Below, piece after piece: positions 1 through 8,742 of a DNA stretch of 64,000 nucleotides. Each line of letters begins with the position of its first letter. Position 1 is the stretch's first letter. The DNA is from Chloroflexota bacterium. GTDB taxonomy: Bacteria; Chloroflexota; Anaerolineae; Anaerolineales; Villigracilaceae. The stretch is taken from the NCBI GenBank assembly GCA_021414245.1, contig JAIOOU010000003.1:310001-374000 (forward strand). The letters run 5' to 3'. The notes under the pieces are model-generated. The model worked only from the letters and a program-made list of their open reading frames with translations. It ran no database searches and was not told where the DNA came from. The position numbers were made by a program, and so were the translations under genes.

Positions 1-27
1 CGGAGCTGACCAGCTCCGTTTTTTTTT
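1..27 (+). terminator. Rho-independent terminator of a gene left of the window
   Basis: A perfect inverted repeat, CGGAGCTG (1-8) and CAGCTCCG (11-18), is followed directly by nine T residues (19-27). The stem and T-run are oriented for a plus-strand transcript that would enter from outside the window. The minus-strand operon to the right ends at 44, so it runs towards this site and might also be stopped here, but its T-run side cannot be seen. Confidence 0.85.
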
Positions 28-43
28 ATTGCTTTACGGGAAA

Positions 44-295
44 CTAACTTTTCTTCGCCCACGCCCTTCGGCCCAAAGTAAGAAAGGCGATGCCCACCCA
101 GGCAATATTCAGCCCTGCGGAGGGATAGGCTCGCAGGTAGAACGTGTTGATGATCAGGAACGTCCCGGCGATGATGTTCAGACCCTGATACCACCATGAG
201 TCGCCCTCCACCTTTTTGGCGGATATCAATCCGTATGCGATCAGATAAAGAATGGTGCCAGCCCAGCCCAGAATGTCGATCAGGGTTCGTTCCAT
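44..295 (-). CDS. Small three-helix membrane protein, CBU_0592-like
   Basis: This 83-residue protein has three hydrophobic stretches (about residues 8-26, 36-54 and 60-76) and ends in a basic tail. Size, the opening 'DILGWAGTILYLIAY' and the helix pattern resemble the CBU_0592 family of small integral membrane proteins, whose function is unknown to me. It is the last gene of a minus-strand operon and starts two bases after the stop of the MOSC gene, so it is probably co-transcribed and coupled. The family call is from memory of the sequence pattern. No catalytic motif is visible, and a link to the metabolic genes upstream is only positional. Confidence 0.7.
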   Translation of the reverse strand: MERTLIDILGWAGTILYLIAYGLISAKKVEGDSWWYQGLNIIAGTFLIINTFYLRAYPSAGLNIAWVGIAFLTLGRRAWAKKS

Positions 296-297
296 GT

Positions 298-1095
298 CTA
301 TTCCAGGATTTCGACACTCATGCCGGTCTTGATCCAGCCTTCGTTCAACGGGATGACGTTCATGCCGAACATCGCTCCGCCTTCCCGTTTGCGGTATCCA
401 CCGAGCGTCTTGAGCGGTTCCCTGCTCGTTTCGAGGGTTTCCTTGTCGATCGTGGTCACTTCACAGCGCGGACAAGGCTTGACCAGCGCCATTTCGACAT
501 CGCCGATTTTGATGCGCTTCCATGCATCCTCTGCGAAGGGTTCACAGTCCTTGACGACAAGGTTCGGGCGGAAGCGATTCATCGGCAGGGCCGAATCCAG
601 CCTTGAGTTTAAGTCTTGAAGCGATGCCTCGGAGATGATCAGGATCGGGTAGCCGTCCGCAAACCCGGTGTGGTCCTCTGCGCTGACGGCGAACTCCGGA
701 TTCAATTTGCGTTTGAATCCATCGGCGATATGCACGAGCCGCACGGAAACACCCAGCCAGTCGGAAAGCCACTGCGCGCTCTCGTCCCCCTGGTCGATGG
801 CGCTCACGCCTTTGCTTTTCCAGATATTGACGGACATGGGGATGCCTGTTTTTTGAACCGCAAACTGGATCGAATCGAAATCGGGCGCGGAGAGCGTGAC
901 CGAATCATTTTTCAAGGCAGGCGTGATCAGGGCGAGTTTTGCATGTTCGCGCTGGGTGAGAAATTCACCCTCGGGTGTGACCACCATCATGCGGCGGTCA
1001 TTTGCAAGCCCCATGCGTTCCACCTGCGATTCGGCTGTGTCGAATCCGCGGCAGGCTTTGATGGGGTAATAGGTCAGGTTGGATAAAATGGTCAT
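298..1095 (-). CDS. MOSC domain protein, YcbX/mARC-like
   Basis: The 265-residue protein has an N-terminal MOSC beta-barrel domain (about 1-110, with 'YPIKACRG' and 'NDRRMMVV') followed by a MOSC domain (about 120-262). The motif PCPRCEVTTID near residue 208 carries the Cys that binds the molybdenum cofactor in mARC and YcbX relatives. Those proteins reduce N-hydroxylated compounds. The C-terminal 2Fe-2S domain of E. coli YcbX is absent, so an external electron donor would be needed. The start overlaps the end of the upstream acyl-CoA synthetase by four bases. The domain call is secure; the substrate is unknown. Confidence 0.88.
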   Translation of the reverse strand: MTILSNLTYYPIKACRGFDTAESQVERMGLANDRRMMVVTPEGEFLTQREHAKLALITPALKNDSVTLSAPDFDSIQFAVQKTGIPMSVNIWKSKGVSAIDQGDESAQWLSDWLGVSVRLVHIADGFKRKLNPEFAVSAEDHTGFADGYPILIISEASLQDLNSRLDSALPMNRFRPNLVVKDCEPFAEDAWKRIKIGDVEMALVKPCPRCEVTTIDKETLETSREPLKTLGGYRKREGGAMFGMNVIPLNEGWIKTGMSVEILE

Positions 1096-3152
1096 GCCGA
1101 GAATTTTACCCGAACATCCAGCGCCACCGCGCCCCTGCCCAATACTCGCAGTGGATTGATCTCGATCTCCAGCACTTCCGGATGTTCATGCACGAGGGCG
1201 GATAATTTGACCAGGGCATCGATGACAGATTCCTCGTCAACGGGCGGGATGCTGCGAAAGCCCTTTAACTTTCTCCCCGCCCAGGTTTTGCGGATCATTT
1301 CCCGCGCCCCTGCCTGATTCAGCGGTGCCAATGCAAAGGCCACATCCTTGAGTCCCTCCACTTCGATGCCGCCTGAGCCGAACATCATCAGCGGTCCAAA
1401 CAACGGGTCCCGTACCGCGCCGATGATAACCTCCTGGCCTTCGGGTATCTGGCGTTGAATATGCACGCCTTCGATCTTTGCGTCCGGTCTGGCGCTGCCT
1501 GCCCGCTCCATCAACAGCGTGTAGCCATTTTGGGCTTCCTGAATGGACTTGATATTCAACAACACGCCGCCCATATCCGACTTATGTAAAATATCCGGAG
1601 ATACGATCTTCATCACAATGGGAAAGCCAAGATCGGATGCAAATGTATTTACTTCATTTGCATTGCGGGCAAGTTTGATGGGGGCGGTTTGGATGCCATA
1701 AGCCCGGATCCATTCGTCTGCAGACAAATTTTGCTTGAGGGAATCGGGACCAGGAGTTTTTGATTCCTTGTGATCGTCTGTCTCTGAAGCGAGGAATTCC
1801 CTTCTTTTGGCAAGAGCCCCCAGTGCGGATGCGGCTCTTTCTGGAAACGGATAGGTTGGGATGTTCGCGCGCTGAAAGATTTTTCCGGCTTCTTCAACAA
1901 GTGCCGAACCCATCAGTGCGATCAGAACAGGTTTGTCGAATTTTCGGATCACATCAATAATTTTTTCCGCGACTTCTTCCGTTTTGAACATCGGCGGCGG
2001 AGGCAGAATCAGCAGCACGCCATCCACCTTTTCATCCTGCAGTAAAAGCTCTAAACAGGTTGCGTATGCCTCGGGAGATGCGGAAGCCAGCATATCCACG
2101 GGGTTGTGGACGCTGGCCGAGGACGGCAAATAGGCGGATAGCGCCTTCAGGGTTGACTCTGTCAATTGTGACAAAAGCAGGCCGTTCGTTTCGAGGGAAT
2201 CGGCGGCGATGACGCCGGGTCCGCCTGCATTGGTTAAGATCGCCATGCCGCGTCCCTTTGGCAGCGGACAATTCTCGAGCGCCCGCGCCCAGTCAAACAT
2301 CTGCTCGGCGGTATCGGCGCGCAAAACGCCGGCTTTTGCGAAGGCTGCGTCAAAAGCCGCCTCGGACCCCGCCAGCGCGCCGGTATGGGAGGCGGCCGCT
2401 TTTTGCCCCGATTCGAAACGCCCGACCTTCAACGCGATGACTGGCTTTTCTCTTGTGACCTCGCACGCCGTCTGCACGAAACGAATTCCATTCGAGATGC
2501 TTTCCAAATATAGTACGATAACACGTGTATGATCATCTTCTGCAACTTCGGGCAGTACATCCGTTTCATTGACGTCGGCCTGATTGCCAAGGCTGACGAT
2601 CCGGGAGAAGCCGAAACCCTGTCCGCGGGCCCAATCAATGATCGCGGCGCAGAACGCACCTGAATGAGAGACGAAGGCAATGCCGCCCAGTGCAGGCATG
2701 GGCGGCTGAAGAAAGGTTGTGTCAAGCGGGAGATGTGTGTCCAGGGTGCCGATGCAATTGGGTCCCAGCAGGCGGACGCCATGTTTGCGCGCAACATCCA
2801 GGCATTGTTGTTCAAGGGCTGCGCCCGCCGCGCCCACTTCGCGAAATCCGGATGAGACAATGATCGCGGCTTTGATCCCGCGCTTCGCGCAATCTTCGAT
2901 CGTTTGCGGTGTGGACTGTGTCGGTACGATCAGGATCGCAAGGTCAACAGGGTCTGGCAGGTCGCTTAAGTTTGTGTATAATGGGCGTTCGAATAATTCG
3001 CCGTTTTTTTGACTTACAAAATGGATCGCGCCCCGATATCCACTGGCGATCAAGTTGCGAGCGACGCCATATCCCAGTTTTTCAGGCGAAGTGGAAGCGC
3101 CGATAACAACCACGCCAAGAGGTTGAAAGAAGGGTGTGAGGGAGGTGTCCAT
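1092..3152 (-). CDS. ADP-forming acetate/acyl-CoA synthetase, alpha-beta fusion
   Basis: This 686-residue protein has the order of single-chain NDP-forming acyl-CoA synthetases: a CoA-binding Rossmann domain (about 5-130, 'GVVVIGASTSPEKLGYG'), a succinyl-CoA-ligase-like domain with the active-site His in 'ASHTGALAGSEAAFD' (about 255-270), and a C-terminal ATP-grasp domain (about 470-680, 'SPDILHKSDMGGVLLNI'). Such enzymes interconvert an acyl-CoA, ADP and phosphate with the free acid, CoA and ATP, and act in acetate formation or fatty-acid use. The length is normal for the fused form. It lies 15 bases after the nitroreductase stop and overlaps the MOSC gene, so it belongs to one operon. No C-terminal GNAT lysine-acetyltransferase domain is present, so it is not a Pat-type enzyme. 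Confidence 0.92.
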   Translation of the reverse strand: MDTSLTPFFQPLGVVVIGASTSPEKLGYGVARNLIASGYRGAIHFVSQKNGELFERPLYTNLSDLPDPVDLAILIVPTQSTPQTIEDCAKRGIKAAIIVSSGFREVGAAGAALEQQCLDVARKHGVRLLGPNCIGTLDTHLPLDTTFLQPPMPALGGIAFVSHSGAFCAAIIDWARGQGFGFSRIVSLGNQADVNETDVLPEVAEDDHTRVIVLYLESISNGIRFVQTACEVTREKPVIALKVGRFESGQKAAASHTGALAGSEAAFDAAFAKAGVLRADTAEQMFDWARALENCPLPKGRGMAILTNAGGPGVIAADSLETNGLLLSQLTESTLKALSAYLPSSASVHNPVDMLASASPEAYATCLELLLQDEKVDGVLLILPPPPMFKTEEVAEKIIDVIRKFDKPVLIALMGSALVEEAGKIFQRANIPTYPFPERAASALGALAKRREFLASETDDHKESKTPGPDSLKQNLSADEWIRAYGIQTAPIKLARNANEVNTFASDLGFPIVMKIVSPDILHKSDMGGVLLNIKSIQEAQNGYTLLMERAGSARPDAKIEGVHIQRQIPEGQEVIIGAVRDPLFGPLMMFGSGGIEVEGLKDVAFALAPLNQAGAREMIRKTWAGRKLKGFRSIPPVDEESVIDALVKLSALVHEHPEVLEIEINPLRVLGRGAVALDVRVKFSA

Positions 3153-3167
3153 TCAACAAGTGGTTTT

Positions 3168-3683
3168 CTACCACTTCTCCCAATGCACCAATTCATCCAG
3201 CGATATACGCCCGCCCTTTTTGGGTGGCGTGGATAATTTTTCCTCCTCCAGTGCGTATCCAAATGAAAGTGCTATTCGCAAGTGCCACTCTGATGGGAAT
3301 CCCAGAATCGCGCGGGTCTTTTCAAATTCATAAAGGGAAGCGGGGCACGAACCGACTCCCAGCTCCCAGGCGGCCAGCTGCATAAAGGCTGCGGCCTGCC
3401 CCGCATCAAACATGATTTGAAATTTCCCATCCGGGTCGGGGGTCAGGATGGCCACGCATAAGGCCGCGCCCGCAATGTGCCCGGCCCACTCGCCGCATTG
3501 TGATAATGCTTTTAGTATGGTTTTATCTGTTATTGCGATGAATTGCCATGCCTGGTTGTTTTTTGACGATTGTGACCTGCGGCCCGCATTGAGAATGTCA
3601 CGGATCACATCGTCAGGCAGAAGTCTATCCTGGAATTTTCTGATTGCACGTTTTAATCGGATCGCGTCAGATACATTCATCAT
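3168..3683 (-). CDS. Nitroreductase-family flavoprotein
   Basis: The 171-residue protein opens with the family pattern 'DAIRLKRAIRKFQDR' and contains 'ILNAGRRSQSSKNNQAWQF', which together bind the FMN phosphate. The C-terminal part has the usual 'PSEWHLRIALSFGYA' strand-loop. Family members are dimeric FMN enzymes that reduce nitro, quinone or related substrates with NAD(P)H. Two Met codons (3683 and 3680) are possible starts. It is the first gene of the minus-strand operon. A perfect 14-base inverted repeat sits 46-76 bases upstream of the start and could be an operator. The substrate cannot be told from sequence. Confidence 0.9.
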   Translation of the reverse strand: MMNVSDAIRLKRAIRKFQDRLLPDDVIRDILNAGRRSQSSKNNQAWQFIAITDKTILKALSQCGEWAGHIAGAALCVAILTPDPDGKFQIMFDAGQAAAFMQLAAWELGVGSCPASLYEFEKTRAILGFPSEWHLRIALSFGYALEEEKLSTPPKKGGRISLDELVHWEKW

Positions 3684-3728
3684 TTTCCTCGTATTCGTTC
3701 AGGAGCAGGCATGCCACTCTCTTTAATT

Positions 3729-3759
3729 ACAGACACTTGCATGTAATGCAAGTGTCTGT
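3729..3759. promoter_or_regulatory. Perfect 14-bp inverted repeat, candidate operator
   Basis: ACAGACACTTGCAT (3729-3742) and its exact reverse complement (3746-3759) are separated by only GTA. On neither strand is the stem followed by a T-run, so it is a poor intrinsic terminator. It lies just upstream of the nitroreductase operon and downstream of the secreted-protein gene. The symmetry is what a dimeric repressor site looks like, or a short REP-like element. Which regulator might bind is unknown, and no regulator gene is adjacent. Confidence 0.5.
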
Positions 3760-3804
3760 GGGCAATCCATCCTCAAATTGATGCAAGGGGAAAATCCTGC
3801 GGCG

Positions 3805-4926
3805 TTATGGTGCCGGCACGTACCCTTTTAGTTCAAGAGAGTTGTCGGTCAACAGCGAAAATGGGAGTTCCAAAACTCTGAGCGAAACCGCCACGACCTG
3901 CATTTTGACCAGTCCGACTCTGGGTGCAAACCATTGAAAAGATCGTCCCTCGGCCTGCCCGCTGACCGTGATCCCGTTAACAACGGCTGTGACCTGGCCG
4001 GTCTCGGTGCAAACCACTTTAAGGGCGCGGAAAGTCCCTGCGCCGACAGTGATTGTCTCGAAGGCGGCATCCCCAGCGGCCAGGGTTTGGCAGGCGACAC
4101 TTACCGGGGCATTATTAAGCGTTACGCTGATCTGGGTACCGTTCTGATCCAGAACCGTGGTGCCGGATACTTGATACTGGCTAGACCATGACAAAGCCCA
4201 ATTGCTGTTCAGGAAGGCGGCTTCATTTGGGGCCAGTACGCCGGAAGCGTAGTTTGCCGTCATGTTGCTGTTCATGGTGCTGCCGAACAATGCGTCCACG
4301 CCGAGGAAGGGGAAGCCCCGCAGGATGTCACCGTCACATTGAACCTGGACTTGTTTCGTGGAACCGGTGGTTTGGTTGTTGACTTGAATGGTTCCCGTTG
4401 AACCGCTGACCGAATTCACGCTCATAATCAAGGTATCGGACCGATTCAGGGCAGTCGCCTGATAACGCCATTGCTGCCCCACGGCGACGGGGATCAGGAT
4501 GTTCCTGCACGGCTGCGCAATAGGGGGGACCCCCCTTGTGGCGGTGGGCGTGGGTGTATACGTCCAGATCACGGCTGAGAGAGGTGTGGGAGTCGGGGAA
4601 AGATAGCGTGCTGCGCTTGAGCCCGGTTTTGCGGTGGCATAAATGGGCGTCCCATTAAAAAGATACAGTGGCAGCGGGGTTTGAGTAGGGGTGCCAGGCT
4701 GGAGAGTTTGTGTACTGGTCGCAGTCACACTGGTTGGCGTGAGCGTGGGAGTGGACGTGGAAAGCGGCGCCACCGTAGGGAATCCCGGGTCAAAAGTGGG
4801 CATTTCCGGCAAAGGTGACAGGGCTGCTGATCCTTTCAAGATCATGAAAAGAATCGCGGCACCGATCAGCAGGATCACGATAATGATGGAGACAGCGAGG
4901 ATTAGACTGACATTCCGACGGTTCAT
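3805..4926 (-). CDS. Membrane-anchored secreted protein with Thr/Pro linker
   Basis: The chosen ATG (4926) gives 373 residues starting MNRRNVSLILAV. An upstream in-frame Met would run into the promoter and start of the divergent BY-kinase gene and place the membrane helix internally. One helix spans about residues 7-31. A Thr/Ser/Pro-rich linker follows (about 45-135, with TPTLTPT and TPTPTAT), then a globular beta-rich domain of about 230 residues. The linker resembles the one in the giant protein at 37.8 kb, suggesting an extracellular stalk. The C-terminal domain is not one I recognise. It is divergent from the polysaccharide locus and may share its control region. Confidence 0.7.
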   Translation of the reverse strand: MNRRNVSLILAVSIIIVILLIGAAILFMILKGSAALSPLPEMPTFDPGFPTVAPLSTSTPTLTPTSVTATSTQTLQPGTPTQTPLPLYLFNGTPIYATAKPGSSAARYLSPTPTPLSAVIWTYTPTPTATRGVPPIAQPCRNILIPVAVGQQWRYQATALNRSDTLIMSVNSVSGSTGTIQVNNQTTGSTKQVQVQCDGDILRGFPFLGVDALFGSTMNSNMTANYASGVLAPNEAAFLNSNWALSWSSQYQVSGTTVLDQNGTQISVTLNNAPVSVACQTLAAGDAAFETITVGAGTFRALKVVCTETGQVTAVVNGITVSGQAEGRSFQWFAPRVGLVKMQVVAVSLRVLELPFSLLTDNSLELKGYVPAP

Positions 4927-5046
4927 GAGCGAAATTGTATCATTTGTGTTGATTGTATACATTAACAGTTCAATGCAATTTTGCCTGCCTGAAGGGGTGG
5001 TGACGGAATTCCCGCGTCTTGAAATCGTTGTAACTGCAATACAATC

Positions 5047-5076
5047 TTGACCTGTCAAATCCAACCGATGTAAACT
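5047..5076 (+). promoter_or_regulatory. Candidate sigma70-type promoter of the polysaccharide locus
   Basis: TTGACC (5047-5052) and TAAACT (5071-5076) are spaced by 18 bases and lie 37 bases upstream of the BY-kinase ATG. A Shine-Dalgarno sequence AGAGGA sits at 5102-5107. The fit to consensus is 5/6 and 4/6 by eye. This is the only good candidate in the divergent intergenic region before the long plus-strand gene run. Confidence 0.45.
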
Positions 5077-5112
5077 CTGTATCGATAAATCTGAGAGGTA
5101 TAGAGGATAGCG

Positions 5113-7344
5113 ATGGAAATTAAAGATTACATTACCATGATTCGGCGCTGGGCCTGGCTTCTGGGCATTGGATTGGTGGTCGGAGCCCTGGGCGGATTCC
5201 TGGTCAGTATCTTTCAAACCCCGATCTATCAGGCTTCCACACGGATCCTGGTCTTGCGGGCCTCACAGGCTGAGAAAAATACCGACACCTACCTGAGTGA
5301 TCAGCAATTGGTGCAAACATACATCCAACTGCTGACGACCCGTCCGGTTCTGGAGGGAGCCTCGGCCCTGCTTGGATTTAATGTGGATGGCTCCCAAATC
5401 TCCGTGTCGCAGATCCGGGATGTGCAGGCCATTCAACTGACCGTGCAGGATGCGAATCCCCAGCGCGCCGCGGACATTGCCAACATCATGGTGCAGGTCT
5501 TAATTCATCAAAACGAGGTCATCCAGACCGGGCGCTATACACAGACCGAGGAAAGCATTCAGGCGCAAATTACCCAGATCGAAAATCAAATTACCCAGAT
5601 GAGTTCCGAGATCGAGAATGTCTCCACGGAAACCGTTCAACAGCAAATGACCCAGGTCGAGGGGCAGATCGCAAGCATGCAGGCCGAGGTCACCCAGCTC
5701 CAAAACGATATTCGACAACTTACTCCTCCCACAACCAATGAGCAGCAGTTGCTCCTTTCCGAAAAACAGGCCAGACTGAATCAGGTCGAGCCGGTACTTG
5801 CGCTTTCCCAGCAAATTTATGCCGATCTGCTGGTTTTGGGCAGACCTTCCACCGGCTCGGAGGATACTACTTCCAGGCTTTCCCAGCTACAGACTACGCT
5901 AAAACTCTACCAGGAAATTTATATTAATCTGTTAAATAACCTGGAAGCTATTCGCCTGGCACGATTACAAAATACACCGAATGTGGTTTCCATCGAGGCC
6001 GCTGTGGTCCCGTCGCGCCCGGTTCGCCCGAACCCGGTCACAAACACTGCCTTGAGTGCGATCGTTGGATTGCTGCTGGCCGGCGGGATTGCCTTTCTGG
6101 TTGAGTATGTGGACGACACCATCCGAACGCCCGATGATATTGAACGAATCTTGAAGCTCCCGGTCATCGGATATATTGGTGATATTCAGCAGGAGGATGG
6201 CGAAGCCGTGGATGTGCATGTCTTGAAACATCCACGCTCTCCTGTTTCAGAGGCATTTCGTTCCCTGCGCACGAATTTGGAATTTACGAATGTTGATCGG
6301 GCCCTGAAAAAGATCCTGATCACCAGTACCGGACCCGGGGAAGGAAAGACCATGATCGCTGTCAACCTTGCGGCGATCATCGCACAAGGCGGCAAGCGTG
6401 TCCTGTTGCTGGATGCCGATATGAGACGGCCGCGGGTCCACAAGATCTTCGGGATTTCCAACCGCGTGGGACTCAGCACCTTGTTTCGCGGCCATATGAC
6501 CGTTCGTTCGGCCATGCGCACCATCGAAGGCATGGAGAATGTATTTGTGATCACGAGCGGGAGCCTGCCGCCTAATCCGGCGGAATTGCTTGCATCTGCG
6601 CGCATGGACCAGATCCTGCTGGAAGCCAGTGAGAGTGTGGATGTGATCGTGGTGGACAGCCCGCCCTCGCTTGTGGCGGATTTCCAGGTTTTGGCGACGA
6701 AACTGGATGGGGTATTGATGGTCGTCCAGCCGGGGCATACGCATGCGGATGCCGCTTATGCCATGATGGAACGACTGGGCAGGGTGGATGGAAGCGTATT
6801 GGGTGTTGTCCTGAATAAAATACCCCGGGACAGCCATTTTTATGGCGGATACTATCACAACAAGTATTATGTCAATAAACGGGGTGATTATTATTATCAA
6901 TCGGAGGACGAAAACCCGCCTCAGCTTGAAGCCGATCGCCAATTGATCAAACTATTGCCTCAGGCTCAGGAGCGGCCGGTTGAAAATTTGAGGTCTCCAC
7001 AACATACAACTCCCGATAGTTTTAGTAGTGCTTTTACTGCACGCGAGCCGGTGGAAACCCGGACAGCCCATGACGAATCGGAAAGTTTCGACCCTGCTTT
7101 TGCCTTTGAAGGGGATGTCGATGGAAAGACAGATCTGGATATTCCCGAAACTGTCGAAAGTGTTTTTGAATCACGCAAGCAGGTTGTTATGCCGCAGCAG
7201 GAGGTCCCTGCCAGTGTCGAAATCATCACCAAGCCGCGCAAGCAACCGAATGAAGGCCTGCGCATGGCGGAGGCGCCCAGTTATACGATCAAGCGCTATA
7301 AATTGGAATACTGGTATGACGACGATGAAACCAGGAAGAAATAG
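5113..7344 (+). CDS. Wzz/BY-kinase fusion (polysaccharide co-polymerase with tyrosine autokinase)
   Basis: The 743-residue protein has a Wzz domain with helix 1 at about 15-35, a long periplasmic Gln-rich coiled coil (about 130-230) and helix 2 at about 312-332. A cytoplasmic BY-kinase domain follows: Walker A GPGEGKT with Lys412, and Walker A' LLLDADMRRP with Asp434/436. The Tyr cluster YGGYYHNKYY (about 577-595) is the expected autophosphorylation tail. Such proteins control chain length and export of capsule or exopolysaccharide. Unusually, about 140 residues of acidic, low-complexity sequence follow the Tyr cluster; the paralogue at 33.4 kb lacks most of it. A phosphatase gene follows at once, the usual kinase-phosphatase pairing. 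Confidence 0.93.
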   Translation: MEIKDYITMIRRWAWLLGIGLVVGALGGFLVSIFQTPIYQASTRILVLRASQAEKNTDTYLSDQQLVQTYIQLLTTRPVLEGASALLGFNVDGSQISVSQIRDVQAIQLTVQDANPQRAADIANIMVQVLIHQNEVIQTGRYTQTEESIQAQITQIENQITQMSSEIENVSTETVQQQMTQVEGQIASMQAEVTQLQNDIRQLTPPTTNEQQLLLSEKQARLNQVEPVLALSQQIYADLLVLGRPSTGSEDTTSRLSQLQTTLKLYQEIYINLLNNLEAIRLARLQNTPNVVSIEAAVVPSRPVRPNPVTNTALSAIVGLLLAGGIAFLVEYVDDTIRTPDDIERILKLPVIGYIGDIQQEDGEAVDVHVLKHPRSPVSEAFRSLRTNLEFTNVDRALKKILITSTGPGEGKTMIAVNLAAIIAQGGKRVLLLDADMRRPRVHKIFGISNRVGLSTLFRGHMTVRSAMRTIEGMENVFVITSGSLPPNPAELLASARMDQILLEASESVDVIVVDSPPSLVADFQVLATKLDGVLMVVQPGHTHADAAYAMMERLGRVDGSVLGVVLNKIPRDSHFYGGYYHNKYYVNKRGDYYYQSEDENPPQLEADRQLIKLLPQAQERPVENLRSPQHTTPDSFSSAFTAREPVETRTAHDESESFDPAFAFEGDVDGKTDLDIPETVESVFESRKQVVMPQQEVPASVEIITKPRKQPNEGLRMAEAPSYTIKRYKLEYWYDDDETRKK

Positions 7345-7379
7345 CGATCGCTTTCCGGTATTTCAGAATCATTAATCAT

Positions 7380-7847
7380 ATGACCTCAATTTTATTTGTT
7401 TGCACAGGCAACTTGTATCGCTCACCGATCGCGGCGGAAACGTTTCGGGAGCGGCTGGTTCAAGATGGACGCATCGGAAATTGGCAGGTGTCGAGCGCCG
7501 GTACCTGGACCACCTCCGGCCGCAAAGTGCCGGGCGACGCGGTGGAGATTGCCCGTTCTTTTGGGGTTAATATCAACGGGCATATGACCCGCATGCTGGA
7601 TGCACAGATGCTTGAGGACGCCGATCTGGTTCTGGTAATGGAGCAGGGACACAAGGAGTCAATTCAGGTGGAGTTCCCGTTTGCGAAACAAAAAGTACAT
7701 CTGTTGTCCCAGGTGTTGGAGGATTTTGCCTATGACATCCCCGACCCTGCCAGCGCGCGGAGCGAAGCCAGGGAGATCATCCGGGACCTGGTGGAAATGG
7801 TCCGTGCGGGTTGTGGAAATATATATCGAATCGCCGAATCAGTTTGA
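7380..7847 (+). CDS. Low-molecular-weight protein tyrosine phosphatase (Wzb-like)
   Basis: The 155-residue protein carries the P-loop CTGNLYRS with nucleophile Cys8 and Arg14, and the general-acid motif DP at Asp122-Pro123. Length and layout are those of LMW-PTPs. In polysaccharide loci these enzymes remove phosphates from the Tyr tail of the BY-kinase, so cycles of phosphorylation drive polymerisation. The P-loop residue after Gly-Asn is Leu-Tyr rather than the more common Ile-Cys, which is tolerated in the family. It sits 35 bases after the kinase gene. Confidence 0.92.
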   Translation: MTSILFVCTGNLYRSPIAAETFRERLVQDGRIGNWQVSSAGTWTTSGRKVPGDAVEIARSFGVNINGHMTRMLDAQMLEDADLVLVMEQGHKESIQVEFPFAKQKVHLLSQVLEDFAYDIPDPASARSEAREIIRDLVEMVRAGCGNIYRIAESV

Positions 7848-8018
7848 GGTTGGTCCTGATCGTGCCGGTCGCTGAAATGGTCACGCTTAAGTGGAGAATG
7901 GCGGGGGGTCGGATCCAGTTCTTTCATGGATTATTCGAATCCCGCACAGCCATCAGGGGACGGCCATTATTGTCCGTGCTATTTTCATTTTTCGGAAAGA
8001 GTCGGGAGCTGCTCAGAA

Positions 8019-8546
8019 ATGCCCGTGAATTGGTATGTGTTGCGTAGCAAACCCAACAAGGAGACCTTGCTTTGGGAGCAGTTGAATATTCGCAATGTGG
8101 AAACTTTTTATCCGCAGATTCGAGTGCAGCCTGTTAATCCGCGTGCGCGCAGGATCAAGGCATATTTCCCTGGCTATGTTTTTGTGCATCTGGACCTCGA
8201 TCAGACCGGTCTTTCCGTCCTTCAATGGATGCCCGGTGCGATCGGGTTTGTTTCATCCGGTAATCAGCCTTCGATGGTGCCCGAAGCCTTGATCCATGCC
8301 ATCAAAAAAAAGGTCGATCAGATCAACGCCGCCGGCGGCGAATTGTTTGATGGTCTAAAAAAGGGGGATCTGGTCGAGATCCAAAGCGGACCGTTCGCAG
8401 GGTATGAAGCGATTTTCGATGCGCGCCTGCCGGGCAGTGAACGGGTGCGGGTGTTGTTGAAATTGATCCAGGGACGATCTGCGAAACTCGCGAAAATGGA
8501 AATCCCGGCAGGGCTGCTCGAACGCCGAAAAAAGAGCAACAAATAA
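8019..8546 (+). CDS. NusG-like transcription antiterminator (UpxY/RfaH type)
   Basis: From ATG 8019 the protein has 175 residues: an NGN domain (about 1-105, 'NWYVLRSKPNKETLLWEQL', 'RRIKAYFPGYVFVHLDL') and a C-terminal KOW domain (about 120-170, 'LKKGDLVEIQSGPFAGYEAIF'). A longer in-frame start at 7926 adds 31 residues unlike any NusG, so it was rejected; GGGAG lies upstream of 8019. Specialised NusG paralogues at the head of polysaccharide loci help RNA polymerase read through long operons. The position here, before a very long gene run with no internal terminator seen, fits. It is not the housekeeping NusG, judged by context. Confidence 0.9.
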   Translation: MPVNWYVLRSKPNKETLLWEQLNIRNVETFYPQIRVQPVNPRARRIKAYFPGYVFVHLDLDQTGLSVLQWMPGAIGFVSSGNQPSMVPEALIHAIKKKVDQINAAGGELFDGLKKGDLVEIQSGPFAGYEAIFDARLPGSERVRVLLKLIQGRSAKLAKMEIPAGLLERRKKSNK

Positions 8547-8706
8547 TTTTGTAGAGTCCTTTTGAGCCGGGCCTGGAAGTTTGTATGGGATAATGAATAT
8601 GCAAACAGGCTTCGCATGGGAACTCTACATGCCAGGCTAGTTGACAGGTACTAAAAACGCGCTGGTTGTATTTGACATGGGGGAACCAGGGCCGACAGAC
8701 ACACAA

Positions 8707-8735
8707 CCCTTCTGACATGACCCTTGTCGGAAGGG
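8707..8735 (+). promoter_or_regulatory. Leader hairpin masking the ribosome binding site of the exporter permease
   Basis: CCCTTCTGACA (8707-8717) pairs with TGTCGGAAGGG (8725-8735) over 11 positions with one U-G wobble and a 7-base loop. The right arm contains GGAAGG, the only Shine-Dalgarno-like sequence before the TTG start at 8743. In the RNA the hairpin would hide the ribosome binding site. There is no T-run, so it is not a terminator. It might be a translational control element or a pause hairpin for the NusG-like protein encoded just upstream; both are inference. Confidence 0.5.
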
Positions 8736-8742
8736 CGGATGC

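Noticed and set aside
4927-5217. N-terminal extension of the secreted protein gene at 3.8 kb by 97 residues.
   Set aside because: It would cover the candidate promoter and first codons of the divergent BY-kinase and bury the membrane helix in the middle of the protein.
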